From positions 124,001 through 188,000 of the forward strand of contig CALYLX010000060.1 of the NCBI GenBank assembly GCA_944990035.1: DNA of 64,000 bases, in the 5' to 3' direction. The notes under the pieces are model-generated. The model was given only the letters and a program-made list of their open reading frames with translations, made no database searches and was not told the DNA's origin. Source of the DNA: Clitopilus passeckerianus. Taxonomy: Eukaryota > Basidiomycota > Agaricomycetes > Agaricales > Entolomataceae. This document shows, in pieces, positions 45,871-58,833 of the stretch (the first letter of the stretch is position 1; every line of letters begins with the position of its first letter). The translations under genes and the position numbers were made by a program.

Positions 45871-46313
45871 CGTTGTCGTGGGTCAAGTTGCTGTGACCTT
45901 TGCCAGTTTTGGCATTTTATATTTTGGCCTCTGCCAGGATTTCCGCAGTGTGCGGATTTGCGCGCCCTACCCTTCCGAGAAGACGCGTAATTACAGTCAT
46001 CGAAGCCGCTGTACATTCGGACATTCAGAAGACTGTCCTCTTGGGAATTGACAGATCCTGCCGATCTATTGACTTTTCGAGGATGGCCAACGAAATGCGT
46101 GCCTGAGGCTGCTGCGCCTGAACTGCGGTGAGTCGCGAAAATGGCCCGTGCAGAGTCACGTTTATGGATCACGTGGTAAATTGCCCAGCAATTAGCCGGA
46201 TTTTTCGCCGGCGAATTCATTGTCAATTGAAATTGTGAGTTCGCCGTCGCTGAGCATGTGGTCCAATTATCAAACAAACCAGGGCACAGCTCGCTTTGTT
46301 GTCCTGAACGACC
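45871..46313. other. Divergent promoter region
   Basis: About 440 bases shared by the FAD monooxygenase (minus) and the TPR/Kelch/MYND gene (plus). No further feature identified. Confidence 0.45.
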
Positions 46314-48730
46314 ATGTCGCGAGAGCACGACTTCCTGGTAAATGCCTTCGGTCGCCTTCCAATCATGGACATGGCAGTTGACGCGTCTATGAAATGGTGA
46401 GAGATCAATATTTATCGCGAAATTTTGGAATCAAAAACCCACTGGAATAATTTGTAGTCGTGCTGGCGATAACCTTTTAAAAACAGGAAAGTATCAAGAC
46501 GCAAAAGCTGCCTACTGGAAAGCCGCCAAAGAAGCCGTTGGCGAAGGTTTCCGGATCCCTGGTGCTTCTGGTGGTCCAAATGGGGCCAGAAGTGACCTTT
46601 ATATCAAGATGAGTCCCTTTGAAAGGGCAAACTTACAAGGGTGCTGTGCCGGCCTAGCAAAATGCTTTATCAAGGAGGGTGACCGTGAAAGCGTGAGTGA
46701 AAGCCGAATTTGCAAATTCATAGTATTCGGAACTTATTTTCGTACAGGCACTTGCGTGGCTGGAGGAAAGTAACATTCTATACAAGACATCTTACTTCAT
46801 GAGCGACACTCCTCTCTATGGTTAGCTACCCATATTATTTTGTGCTCCCGTTTCTACAAATTTTTAACCTGATCATAGATTGGATGGACTACAACATAAA
46901 CATACCGGAGCTGACCTACCGACGCATCATGGGCCTCGACGCCGGCTGTGAGGTCTTTATGTCACTTGACAACACCGGAGCAGCCGTATATCGTCGATGG
47001 ACAGCCAACACAAGCACTATCAATATGCCCAGTTTGCACCATACTCCCCGGCTGAAAAAGCTGGTTAACGCAGATCAAGTTATAGACCTCATCCAGCTTC
47101 GTCACCCTGACCCTGTGCGTAGTGCGCGGGTGGAAATAAAGGATCCAAACCTCCAGGTTCTCGGCTCTTGGAGGAAGCTGCCTGTCGGGTCCAGCGACAC
47201 CGTGGGGCAAAGGTACGGCTGCCAGACTTTTGTCTGGAAAGGTATGCGATTCCTATTCATAATCTCACTGCTGCTACTAACATTCTAGTCTCGCAGGACA
47301 TCTGTATGTTGGTGGTGGCCAGGGAAATGGCCTTGGCCCCTTCTTTCGCGACTTCTGGTTCCTAAACCTTGAAAAGCTCGATGGCTGGAAAAAACTTCCC
47401 GCCTACCCCATGCCTCAAACGAAAGCGCCCTATTGCACTGGCTGGCAGTTCCTCGTGCACGAAACCGAAACCACAGCACGCGCCTACCTGTTTTGCGGGC
47501 ATCCTGAACTTGACTTCTTCGACCTTAACACCCAGAAGTGGGGAACCGTCAAAACTACCTATGAGCCTACGGCGCGGGACAAACTCGCTGGTGTCAAGAA
47601 TAATTGGCCCTGGCGTGGCAAATCATGGCATGACGGCGCTACTTGTATCACCCAGGATCGAATGCTCGTCTTTGGTGGTACACATCGTGATACCAACATC
47701 GGGTGCAACCTGTTCATGGAGCTCGATCTGAAGACGCTCAAATGGCGTAGGCTGAATGGCTTTGTTATGCCACCGAAGGACCACGATTACGACCTGCCTG
47801 GACCAAGGAAGAATCCGGCGTATTGGGTCAGCAAGGATACTGACAGGTTCTACATCCTCTTTGGTGTTTGTGATCGCAGTGGGGCTTCGTTGAATGGAGA
47901 GTTGCATGGTTCGACTGACAGCTTTGGTTTCACTGATTTCTGGAGCTGGAGCATCAAGGACGAGAAATGGCGGGTCGAAAGGCTTGCTGGGAATCCACCT
48001 TGCCCGAGGACGGAGATGGGATTCGTATATGTACGTGATTTTTATTCGTCATACTCAGCAACTCTTGTTCATGGGTATCTAATGCAGAACCGCAAACTTG
48101 GTAAACTCGTTCTCTTCGGTGGTTATGCCCCCTGTCAACCGACTCTGGTTCTCCCAGTAAAGAAGCAGTTCAACTTTTCCTACTTCGCCGACACCTTCGT
48201 CTACCAACCTCCTGATCCTGAGAACCCGCCTTCCACGACACCTCTTGCTAGCCCTGCTCTTGCATCGCGAGACGATCCTAAATTCAAGCAAGTCCTAACG
48301 CGAGGCTTCCCCACCTACCGCTGCCAAACTACAATGGCATGCGATCCCTACACCGGGAAAACCTATCTCTTTGGAGGATTCACGAACAGCGACTACGTGC
48401 CTAGCAAAGGAGATTTCATGACGAGGGCCTTCGGCGACGTATGGCAGCTGAGAATGGACATGCCGGGTGGCTTCTTCGACAAGGTTGATCTAGAGGAAGA
48501 GGCTCGGACTGCAAAGGCAGGTCCTTGGCAACGCTGCTTTGCCTGCGGTGATGCAGGACCATGGAAGAAATGCGGAGGTGAGAAGAGCCCTAACTTAGGA
48601 CGACCCATGTGGCTAATAGATGTCCTTTTCTATAGGAAGCTGTAAAGGCCGCGCCTTTTTCTGCAATACCGATTGTCAGAAGGAAGGGTGGAGGGAACAC
48701 AAGAGGATGCACAAGTGCGGGAAGTTGTGA
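46314..48730 (+). CDS. TPR-like/Kelch/MYND zinc-finger protein
   Basis: Starts MSREHDFLVNAFGRLPIMD. A helical segment (AGDNLLKTGKYQDAKAAYWK ... CAGLAKCFIKEGDRESALAW) looks like TPR helices. Kelch-type beta-propeller blades follow: HLYVGGGQGNGLGPFFRDFW, MLVFGGTHRDTNIG, KLVLFGGYAP, KTYLFGGFTNSDY. The C-terminus is a MYND finger (CFACGDAGPWKKC ... CKGRAFFCNTDCQKEGWREH, KRMHKCGKL) with the full Cys/His set, assembled across a last intron at about 48577-48635. Such TPR-Kelch-MYND proteins are common in Agaricomycetes and probably act through protein-protein interaction. The specific role is unknown. Confidence 0.88.
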
Positions 48731-48818
48731 ATTATTTGTCAATTTATCAGAAAATAGTACATTATTCGCCGTTATGCAAGTACGACAATAGAACTACATG
48801 AACCATCTGTCATCATTC

Positions 48819-51800
48819 CTAGAACGAGCGGAGAGAAATCTGTGGCTTGGCCTGGTTAGAAACAACTGGTGACGCCGACCCGCCCACAGCACGCCTAAGA
48901 GATTGCTCCAACAGTTCCCTGGTCGGTCCATCGAGTTTAGCAGCGGCATCTTTGAATGTTGCTGGTGAGGAAGTCGCGTAGGATAGAAGTTGGGCGGTGG
49001 TTTGCGCATTTACAGGTGTCGTTGACGTTGGGGAGATCAGTAGTGCAATCGTTGGTAAGTAAACACCCAGCAAGCGAACCCCTACAAGTGCAAAAGGTCG
49101 GTGGGAGAAAGTGAACATTGATGGGTAATACACATACGATTAGCATCTGGGGTTGATGCAAAGAATGCAGCAAATGCCTTCCAGACTTCGGCAACGGAAT
49201 TCACTTGTGCCTCCGAAACCGAACCTTCATGCACCAGCGGGGACATTTTCGCGACATATTCTACCAGTCCAGGCATCAATTGTCGCGCACATTCCACAAG
49301 AATTGTATTGCCATTTGCAGCAGCCATGACCAAGGTCCTGGCACAATGAGCTGCGGTAAGTGACATCTGTAAATTGGGCCGATCAGCCGACTAATCGTAG
49401 CTATCGCTTGATTTCGCACCTCATTCGCTTCTACAAGCTTCTGTGAGATGAGGAAGCAGCAGTGATCTATCACCGCTTGCGAAATCTTGACGGTCGTTGG
49501 AATAACTGTCAGCACAAGCACCGTCGCCAGGAGGTTATTTTTGATCTTCTTCTGAGAAATCGAACCATGACGGCCACTGTAATACTGTGAGTATGGTGCA
49601 TGGAAGATAGTGAGAGACGGACCTCATAGCATCTACGTTGAGCAAGCAGGCCGACAGAAGACCGTGAATTAATTGCTCATATCGCTGATGCATGCCGGGA
49701 CTCGACTGGAGGTCAACAAGCATTATCTTGAGTGCGGGAAGTGTAGGTCCAGCGAGGTCCAGCTCTGTCGTCTCATCCTTGAGGAGTTCTGTACAAGAAA
49801 GCTCAGGTACGAAGCTGCCGATATAACGGATGTCCACGTACCCGTGTAAAGATAGACGGCGACACCACGAAGATCTTCTCGTTTGGCGGGGCTCAGCGTC
49901 GCACCGATCGCATGAAAAGCCGAGAATGCGGCGGTTATGGTCCTTATCCTTTCGGAGAAATCCCCAGCTAGTGAATACTTATGATCAGGACGGGTTATGG
50001 AGGAGGACGAGCTAGCTGGTTACCTATCGCCTGACCTCGAGAGGAAGTGAAACTTCGCAAAACATGTGAACATATCTTGAGACAGTGTGATCGAGGGGAT
50101 GATGGAGCAAGTTCATCGCCTGAACTATAAACAGTCGTTAGTGATCAAAGTCATGTAATCAAGAGAAATAACTTGCCTCGAGTGATGCTCTTGAGAAGCT
50201 GCAAATGCGGTGATGACTTCCACTAGATGTGCCTGCACCCCAGCTGGTTCGGTCATCGCGATGCGATAACAGAGACTGATGAACTCCTCAAATACTGTTG
50301 GTTCCTTGAGTGCATTTCCTGAGTACTCTGGTCGGACGAGACATTTGAGAGTTTGAAGTGCAGAGATCATCAAGACCTGCCGAGTGGACGATGCATTCGA
50401 GGAATCTGTTGATGAAGTAACCAAGGCTTCGTAAACAAGTCCAAAGACCACAAAGAAAAAGGCCGCAGGCTCCTGACGCTTCCCCGGTGGTCTGGATGAA
50501 TCCTTTGCTTCTTGTCCATCCATAGCTGCAATTATATTCGGATCGCCATTATTCATTGCTGTGCCAACTGCTTGGAGGATGGTCGCCCATGATTCGGTGT
50601 AATACTAGAGGATGCGGTGTCAGATCCTGTGCAATACGACATTGGCAACACTTACCGGAAGTAGTACCTCCTTTCCCAAACTGGAGTATGACGAGTCTAT
50701 TGCGATCGACGAGCTTTCGTTAAGGGACTCTGTGTCGACCCGTACACTAGCGTAATCGCGGAGAGCAGCAATCCAGAGAGTGGCCAGCGTTGCTCGATGA
50801 GGCTTGACCACATTCTCCAAATATACTTGATGGGGCGCTGCAACCTGCAGTTTTGCCCATGCTGACAATGTCGAGATTCTGAGCATGGCAGAGGCATTGG
50901 GACCGAGCTCTCCAGCCTCCCCCAACGACACCATCCCTGTATCTGCATACTGTGTCAGTCGTGCCCTGGAATACAACAAGAGATCTTTGAGTTACCTTTC
51001 GCTTGATCCAACGCCGTCGTCAATAGTTTAAGAATGCGACCCATACGCCCAACATCCTTGACCACGCCACAACCCACGAAAACAGCACAAGCATGCACCG
51101 CGGAGGCCAAAATTTCTGGGGTCGAGTCCGAAGAAAAGGCAGGAGTAAGTGCAGCAGTAATGGGAGCTTGATGTTGTTCAAGCAACAGCGCTTCCGGATA
51201 TGCTGGATCGGGTGCTTTTGCGAAGGTCTGTACGGTTGTAGAGTCAGACATGGCGAAAGGCAAAACAGCGAAAAGACAAACATCAATCACGTCCCGAAGA
51301 ACGATGAGACCTTCCAACCGAATCTCTGTGACATACGCGGTGGATGCCGTGAAGGCCATCCTGATCAAATCTGGAACTCGGGTGAGCAATAAACCAGGGG
51401 TGGAGAATCCAAAGGCCTTTGCGTAGCCAACGTCGAGGTGTTCCCGCCGACCACTGCGGGGGACAACTGTGCAGATTTGGTGCAGACATTGCAATGCAAA
51501 TAGCTGTGTTCTCCATCTTGATGTTGCATGCGAGCGACTTCCATTCTCCTGTGCCATACCAGAACTGAGGGATTCCCCTTCGTCATCCCGCATATTTTGA
51601 CGTGTGGCAGCATCTGCAACCTGCTGGGACGCCGTTGTGCGGGACATGATGCGTTGACACAAGTCAATCCACGCTGAAGGATTGTGGATGACCGTTTGCT
51701 CCAGCCAGCTGGTGATAACGTTCCGAACACCTTGCACGGAAGAATCGTCATCTAGCATTCCAAAGAGGTCTTCGACCAAACGATCACCCCCTAATTTCGA

Positions 51801-54800
51801 CATTACCAAGGCGTCCTTTTGCACTAGTTGGTATAGTGCATTGATGGAAGCGAGTTTGAGTGGCCGGCGAGTAGATGACATGTGTGTTCTGAAACGATTG
51901 ACAAGGTCGGGAATATTGATGAAGTCAGGGGCAAACATGAGGAAATGTTGCATGCACTTGATTGCCTCCACGCATATAGCTTCATCCTCCTCCTCTGAGA
52001 ACTCGTGAACGAGGTTTAGGATGAGGATTCTTGTACGACTTAATTCCTGAATATCAGGACCCAGAACACTGATAACAGCGTCGATGATCTGGCACATAAC
52101 CGGATACGCAGGGTGGTCTCCGCTCAAATTGGCGTTGGATAGGGTACCGCCTTCACGTTCATGGGACTCGAGGAGGTATATCTTGAGGAGCATGCCGAGA
52201 GTTCCTGACACAAAGGGTGCATACGCCAGGCTGGCTGCGTTTATGACGCTTGCGAGGGCATTAAGGGCCCAGAAGTGAACGACTGGGTGTGGATCGTTGC
52301 TGAGTGACATCAGAACATTGACTGTCGTTTTTAGGAGAGGACCAGCGGCGAGACCGCCTACATAACTGTAGATGGCTCCAAATGCAAGCGCGCATCCAGC
52401 TCGTCCGTGGGGATCGCGATTGCTGACAACTTCATCCACGAGGTCTTTGATCTGACCTGTAAGGAAGTTGGTTCCTGAAAGGCTTGCCAAGCGACCTATG
52501 GATTCGCTGCTCGAGGAGCGAAGGGTGAGATCGCCATTTGTCAACGCATCCTTGAGGAAGGGGGACAGAAGTGAGGAAACCTGAGTGTTGCCGAACGTTT
52601 CCTTCCCTTGACGGACTTGGGTGGTGGAGGCAATGCGAAGAGCGAGTAGAATGCCCACAGCAGTATTGATTTGAACTGCTGATTTACGTCCCGTGTTTCT
52701 ATCGAGCTTTGGAGATCTGACCGATTCTATGACTTGCTGGATGACGCGTACGGCGGAGGGAAGATCTTGTAAGGGAAGTAGTTGGGCGAAGAGTTCCACT
52801 GCGCTATCGACTACAGCGGTAGCTGGCGGTGGCGGCTCAACCAGCTTATATTCGGCGTCGAGGAATTTAGCCTGACAAACAGAGAGAGGATCGTGTTCGC
52901 AGCCACCCAGAATCGGCTTTCGTAGCTATCATAAAATATGAGCTCAGGTAATGACTGATTTGGTGGATCCAAACTTACCAGTGTATCAATAGCCGCTTCA
53001 ACATTATCATGGCTGAGGTTATCTTGACCTTCCGTAAGGGACCCATCCGGTCCAGTTTCAGCGAACTTCTGAGATGTGACTCCGTAGGCGTACCCGTCTG
53101 CGCTCTGCCAGACAGATACGAATTGGCCTGAAGAGGAAGCAATCTGTGCCTGCACAGCGGAACCAGCATATCCGTCGGGGCTTGCAAACAGAGACACGGC
53201 TGATTGGAGGAGGGTCATCTGGGTCGAATCCTGAATGCTTGAGAAGCCCAGTGCTGTGAAGCATTGGTAGACTCGACGACGAAGCAGTGCTTCGCTAGCC
53301 CGGAGAGACAGTCCCTTTGAGAGGTCCATGCCAGGCATCTGTGTTTCTGCGGGGTCCTCCACTCGTTGGCTGATGAAGGAGTTTGCGAAAGACAATGCGT
53401 TCCCTAGAAGGGAGGCAATTCGGCGCCCGACATCAAGATTGACGAGGGTACTCGAGTTGTGCTGGAGGAAGCACAAAATAGCACCTAGGGCGCTTTCTCG
53501 GACGTGGAGTAGGAACATCCACTCCGCGACGGAGCGGACCGTGTTGTTGTCTTTGCTAGTTGGTTTGGGGAGTGCATTCCTCCACAGGACCAGTAATTGA
53601 GGAAGATGAGGTCGGACGAAATTTGGACCGAGCGACATCAATGCTGCTATAGAGGTCCATGCAACCTCAACTTCCACCCCTGCGACCTTGAGATCATGCT
53701 CGCCAGCTCTCTTGAGGAGTGAGATTGCCATGTCGAGCACCTTTGCGCTAATGTCATAAGACACATAGAGGGGCCGCTCTGGGATGACGGAAACGAGAGA
53801 AGCAAGGCCGTAGGCGTGACCAAGGGCTCGGAGGTTGATATCTGAAGGCGCTGCTGGCGATATGATGGATGTGAGGTCTCGCTGGAGCATCTCGTATACC
53901 GTCAGAATGGTCTTGGGTAATCTGAGGGGGGTGGAATAACAGAAGCACCGTAGGGCCCATGAAGCCGTGACGCGAGTGGTATGACTGGGGTGGGAGAGGA
54001 GGGTGACCAAGGGCTCAGATAGTGCGTCCTGTTCGTCGCGTTAACAAGATAATATGGGAAGTGATAAGACAAGCGCATACCTGGACGGGTGGAGGGGCAT
54101 TACCCAGTTGTTGCAGTAATCCCGCAACCTCCCTCAAAACAATCGTGAGAACGGCCGAAGAGGGTGCAACCTGGCCTGGCATCATCGCCGGCCATCTCTT
54201 TAGGTAGGAATTGGCGAGTTCTTGAATCGCGCTGATTTGACCCTGTTCGCTGAGCATCCTCACTCCGATCAAATCCCTCAGCAGAATACCAACAAGAGAC
54301 CGGACAAGCAATCTCTCGTATCTTGTATTAGCATTCCGAGGACTCGAGACGATATCCGCCATGAGATGGGCGACGACGAGGGAGAAGTTGGATTCAATGA
54401 ATCCTGGGCCGAGGCGGGTAAACAGGGCTGCGTAGAAATCGAATATCCCGATACGAGTCTTCCTAGTCATGTTGGGTTTGTTGAAATGGTTCGAAAGCTG
54501 GTTCAGCATCTCCGTCGGTGTGAACGTTGGTTTCGTCACTTCTGCAGCTGCGCTGACTGCGGACGACAGGCCAGCGTCATTTTCCTCTTGGTCGGTTTTC
54601 TTCGCCTTCTGAGAGGTTTCGGGTACTGGAACGGCTCTTTCAATCTGTGTAAGAGCAAGGAGGTGGCCCGCCAGTCTTGCTAGCGAACTTCTTGTGACTT
54701 GATCTGCGTTCTCAAGGCTTTTCACACAAAGGGTGACAAGATTCTCGACTTCGTTGCCGGAGGGAAATGATGTATCACCAGAAGGATACATTGCAATAAT

Positions 54801-55744
54801 GACCTGTCATAAATCAGAAAACAGATCGTGAATTTGACTATGCCAGGCACATACCTCTGCTGAGGCTCTTTGAACAGGCAGGGTTTTGTCGGTGAGCCCG
54901 TTTCTGGCGAATTTGAGGATATCTTTGGTGGCAGAGTCAGTCACTGCGCGTTTCGCTGTCACCAATGACTTCTGCAAGGCAGTTAACGCCTGAAATCGCA
55001 GTAGAGGTGACTGTAAAGGCCAGAACGACGTCAGCACTATATCTCGCCCTGTTCATATGAGTTGTACACACCGACGAAGACTTGGCAGTCTTGATAGCAA
55101 CAGTCGAAATTTCGGCCATAAATGACATGAACTGTAGAGCGAGGGTCTTGATTAGCCTGAGAGAAAAGGGCAGCATGCAAATCTACTAACATTGGATCCG
55201 AATGCTGCCATGATGTCCCCAATGCAAGAAAATGCTGCTCTATAGATTGCGTCAGACGGAGTAAGATTAGAGTAGTTACGAAACGTACATCTTGTTCATT
55301 TCTCTTTCGGGGGTTTTGAAGTCACTAACAATCTTCAAGAATGATTGCATAGTGTCGAACAGGGTTCTGGTCTCCCCTCTCGTGTACAAGTTGACAAGGC
55401 ATCGGCCAACAAGGTTCCGTATAGCGCGTCCAGGCGCAGGATAAGAGTCCGGAGATGATATAATCTTAACCAGTGTAACTTCCAAGTCTGCTTGAGCGGT
55501 CTTGAGATCAGCCTGTTGACTACTTTAACATCAAGCCTCAGAACGCCACCAAACTGCAGCGTACCACAGGAACTTCCTTCAATTTCAGCTCAGTAGATGA
55601 GAGCCATTGAAAGATGTACATCTCAGCATTGTCCCCTGTGAGCTCACCCTGGTTTACGCAGACGGTGAGAATGGGACCATGATCATAATAATCGCCGTAG
55701 CGCACCTCTACAAATTCCTCTAAGGTGACCGGATCGGCGCTCAT
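48819..55744 (-). CDS. HEAT-repeat protein HEATR5/Laa1-like (AP-1 / endosomal trafficking accessory factor)
   Basis: A giant gene of about 2,000-2,100 codons split by many short introns, reading without breaks from MSADPVTLEEFVEVRYGDYY to a C-terminus ending PQISLRSF. HEAT-repeat units run throughout, for example ALTNGDLTLRSSSSESIGRL, GRAGCALAFGAIYSYVGGLA, HPVVHFWALNALASVINAAS, TRVTASWALRCFCYSTPLRL and GHAYGLASLVSVIPERPLYV. The G-CALAFG--Y-YVGGLAAG and HFWAL-AL blocks are characteristic of the HEATR5A/B and yeast Laa1 family, which binds clathrin adaptor AP-1 at the trans-Golgi/endosome. Length agrees with the family. Exact introns were not all resolved. A conserved housekeeping gene. Confidence 0.88.
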
Positions 55745-56667
55745 CTTGGAAGCCCTGAAGACTTTCCAGCCTGTGGTCTATGTATTTCAACAGTCTACGT
55801 TGCTGGAGAAAGAGCGAAGGTCGAAGAGCCTGAACTTCGTCGTTGTCGTCGAGAACAGCGAGCTGAACGGCGTTCAGGATGGGAAGGGGTTTCTGGGGTC
55901 ACGTGCGCTCGCGTCTGTTTTCCGAAGTCCGATACCGAATTCGACACTGCCACTCACAGGCCTAACCGTTTTCCGCTGGCGATGAGGACTGGAATCGTAA
56001 GAAGCAAAGGTGGGCAATCTCTAAATTAAAATATCCATGGAAATTGTGTTTCCAGACTAATCAGACCAGGTGATAGTAGGAGGGTCCTTATGGAGGCCTA
56101 AGACGAGGGCTCGAAAGATGGGCTCATGGGGACTGGCTGATGCAAGGTCATTGCAGAGATAGACGAACAATTACTTGACGGAAAACCCACTAAAATTCAG
56201 GCGATACTCATAGTCGATTCTCTATGCGACGGTAATTCACTAGTATTCATCCATACGATTAACGCCTCCTGGGCCCGTGGATGTGTATAAATTGGGATAA
56301 ACGTTGATAAACGGCGACGGAACCGGCCTAGATGGAGCCTGAACCTGTGATTTGGGCCACATAACCCCATTCTCGAGTGACCAGTCTAATTTCCCTTTGA
56401 CCAGCGAAAGGGCCAATTTACGGGTGCAAACTAACAATCAAGACCTGAATTTTATTCTGTTCGGGCTGGCCCTTCCGTTTCTCGTTATCCAGAAATTAAT
56501 CGAGCGAGTAGTATAAATACTCTATCTGCTTCCGTTGGTCGGGATACCTGTCATCATCTCGAAAACGTGTTCCTCGCTAAATTGATTGCTTTCAAAAGGC
56601 AGCAGGCTCCATTTACTTTGTCCTTTATCCCTTTCCATTCCTTTCAACCTGTCGACGAAGTAAAAGA
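55745..56667. other. Divergent intergenic region with TATA element
   Basis: About 920 bases between the HEATR5/Laa1-like gene and the HMG-box gene. TATAAA at 56512-56517 lies about 150 bases before the HMG start codon, followed by a pyrimidine-rich stretch. No gene seen. Confidence 0.5.
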
Positions 56668-57972
56668 ATGCCTACCCCTACTTCACCCAGATCTCCTCTA
56701 GTTCATGACGACAATGCAACACGGGACCCATCATTGACTCCCCCAGCCAAAATAGCTTTGTTCCACATCGTCAATGGCACACGCATCAATCTTCCGAAGC
56801 CCACATATCATCCCCCTGATCCCTCCAAAAAGTCCCATGCACGCAAACAACCCTTCGGCCACATCTCTCGACCCCGCAACGCTTTCATCCTATTTCGTTG
56901 CGACTGCGTCCGTCAGGGCACCATCCCTTCCAGACTCGAAAAGAACCATCGCGACATCTCGTGTATGGTGGGTGGTCTTTGGCGTCAGATGTCGGAATCT
57001 GACAAAGCACCATGGCTCAAAATGGCGGAGAAAGAGAAGATGATGCACTTGCGGGACAACCCAGGTTACCGGTACGCACCTTTGGAGAAGTTCCCGCTTA
57101 GGCGAAGGAAGAGAGGAGACGAAGAGGAGCCCGAGTCCCCTACAGGGGAAGCCTTTGGGGAGCGCCGTTCTTCTTCTTGCCCCGTAGCTGGGTCTCAGAG
57201 ATCTCAGCGTTCACTAGAGGACAAAGGTACACAACGCTTTATCTCTTCGCTCTTCCTTTGTTCTTAGATCTCGTTCGCAGATACTCAAGCGCCCGGATTG
57301 GCGCCCACGCAAGCGCTGATGGATCCTCGGCCGACTTCGCCGAGGTCCGATTCTTATTCACGACGCCCATCATCCTGTCCTCCTCCCGAATGCCCTCCTC
57401 ACTTGGTCGTGCCATCTCAAGGTCGCCCTGACTTCGACCATCTCTTGGAACAAGAACAACCAATATTAGAGAGGGGAACATATGGAAGGGGCCCCTACGC
57501 TCTACAAACGGGAGCCTACGCACTCCACATGCCCGGAGACGAGCAGATTCCGGATCGATGGAAATTAACATCATGGGATGCCGCCGGGACGAATTATGTT
57601 CCACCTGAGTTGCAATTCTTCGTGAGCTCTACAACTTCCCGTAGTGGCGTTCATTAACTCATAAACCCAAAGGGACTCGGACTTGACGATCTCCCGCCCA
57701 TGGGACGTCTGGAAGACTACACGGACCTCGTCAACTCCAGGAATCCTCCGCAATTCACTAACCCATTTGCTTCAAGTGCTCCCGAGTTCTCAGCTGAATC
57801 TCATACGAACCAAGAGTCTAACAATGTCGACTCTACCTCCGAAAACCAGTCGTACGCTCTTTCGACCATGGCTGCCGACCAGCGAGAGCATGGTTCCCCG
57901 TACCCTCAACTTACGGCCATGTCCCTCGGCGCACCCCTTGACAGATCCTTCAACGTCCTCAACCGAATTTAG
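56668..57972 (+). CDS. HMG-box transcription factor (MATA_HMG type)
   Basis: Exons 56668-57226, 57281-57621 and 57673-57972 encode 399 aa. Residues about 70-140 form one HMG box: ISRPRNAFILFRCDCVRQGT, then NHRDISCMVGGLWRQMSESD and APWLKMAEKEKMMHLRDNPG, with the conserved R-P-x-N-A-F and W-x-x-L/M-S-x-x-x-K positions. A basic stretch LRRRKRGDEEE follows. The C-terminal half is Pro/Ser/Gln-rich, as expected of a regulatory region. Sequence-specific HMG proteins of this type control mating, development or conidiation genes in fungi (Prf1, Pcc1 and related). Which one this is cannot be decided. No homeodomain or pheromone genes are nearby. Confidence 0.88.
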
Positions 57973-58833
57973 CCCTATCTCTGACTGGCTATACTCGGTC
58001 GCCGGTTGGCGATTGCTAGAATCTGGACCGTCATTTAAAGCTCCAATATACCCACTTACGAACAGTATGCACACCTCATATAATGTATGATACACCTCAC
58101 CAGCTTCAGTCTGTACTACCATCTTGCCTCCTCAACCTCATATCCAATAGGATTCAACATGTTCCACTTGTACGCTGCCCCACTGGCTGCGTCGTTTCTT
58201 GAGGCATCATTCTACCTATGGCTCTACTAGTAAGATATGTAACTTCGAGGGGCCATTTATTGAAGAAAGCTTGTCGAATACCTCCAGTTTCCTCTCGCGT
58301 TATCTTGCTGACCACAGAGAAAGGCCAACCGTCTTGGCAAATCAAGCGCCCAGGCACGTTCACCAAACAGCTCGCCGGTTCCATCGCCTGATCGCAAATT
58401 ACACTCATTCAGTAACTGTCACTGTGTGGTCGCTTTCCCTGGGTGTATTAAGGGAACTCACGCTCGTCGTTCGGCTGCATGGACTCCTTCTGCGATATAA
58501 AATAACTGGGCGATGCTTCATTGCTCCTAGGACACCAATGTCGGTCAGGTCGGTCAGGGCCTGTAGCGGAAACCTGCATAGCGTTGATATTTCTGAGTTA
58601 TCTCAGCCTCTTTGAGCTGATTCGTGACTTTGAACTCATATCATCATCAGCCCTGAGACGAAGGTTTGATCCTGACTAGCTCCATCTCATCCCCCTACTG
58701 AATACCAGCTACAGTCCCTCGTAATATTCCCATGAGGATTTAATGGCTATGAACGGGCTTCACACATACATAAGTAGACATCCAATCTCGTGCGTTTCCC
58801 TCGGGAGACACCACCTAGAGTGCCCATTCCTTC
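57973..58833. other. Intergenic region (0.86 kb)
   Basis: No gene recognised. The open stretch 58199-58615 (plus) has no family resemblance and lies between two well-supported plus-strand genes, so it is probably chance. Confidence 0.45.

Noticed and set aside
44565..48730. Secondary-metabolite cluster suggested by the FAD monooxygenase
   Set aside because: Neighbours are a MYND/Kelch protein, a Crinkler-like gene and a housekeeping HEAT-repeat gene; no synthase, P450 or cluster regulator is present.
56668..57972. Mating-type locus call around the HMG gene
   Set aside because: HMG box is clear, but no homeodomain pair, pheromone precursor or STE3 receptor lies nearby; basidiomycete mating loci are defined by those.
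58199..58615. 138-codon plus-strand frame between the HMG gene and the membrane-protein pair
   Set aside because: No motif, no splice context, low-complexity composition; likely chance.
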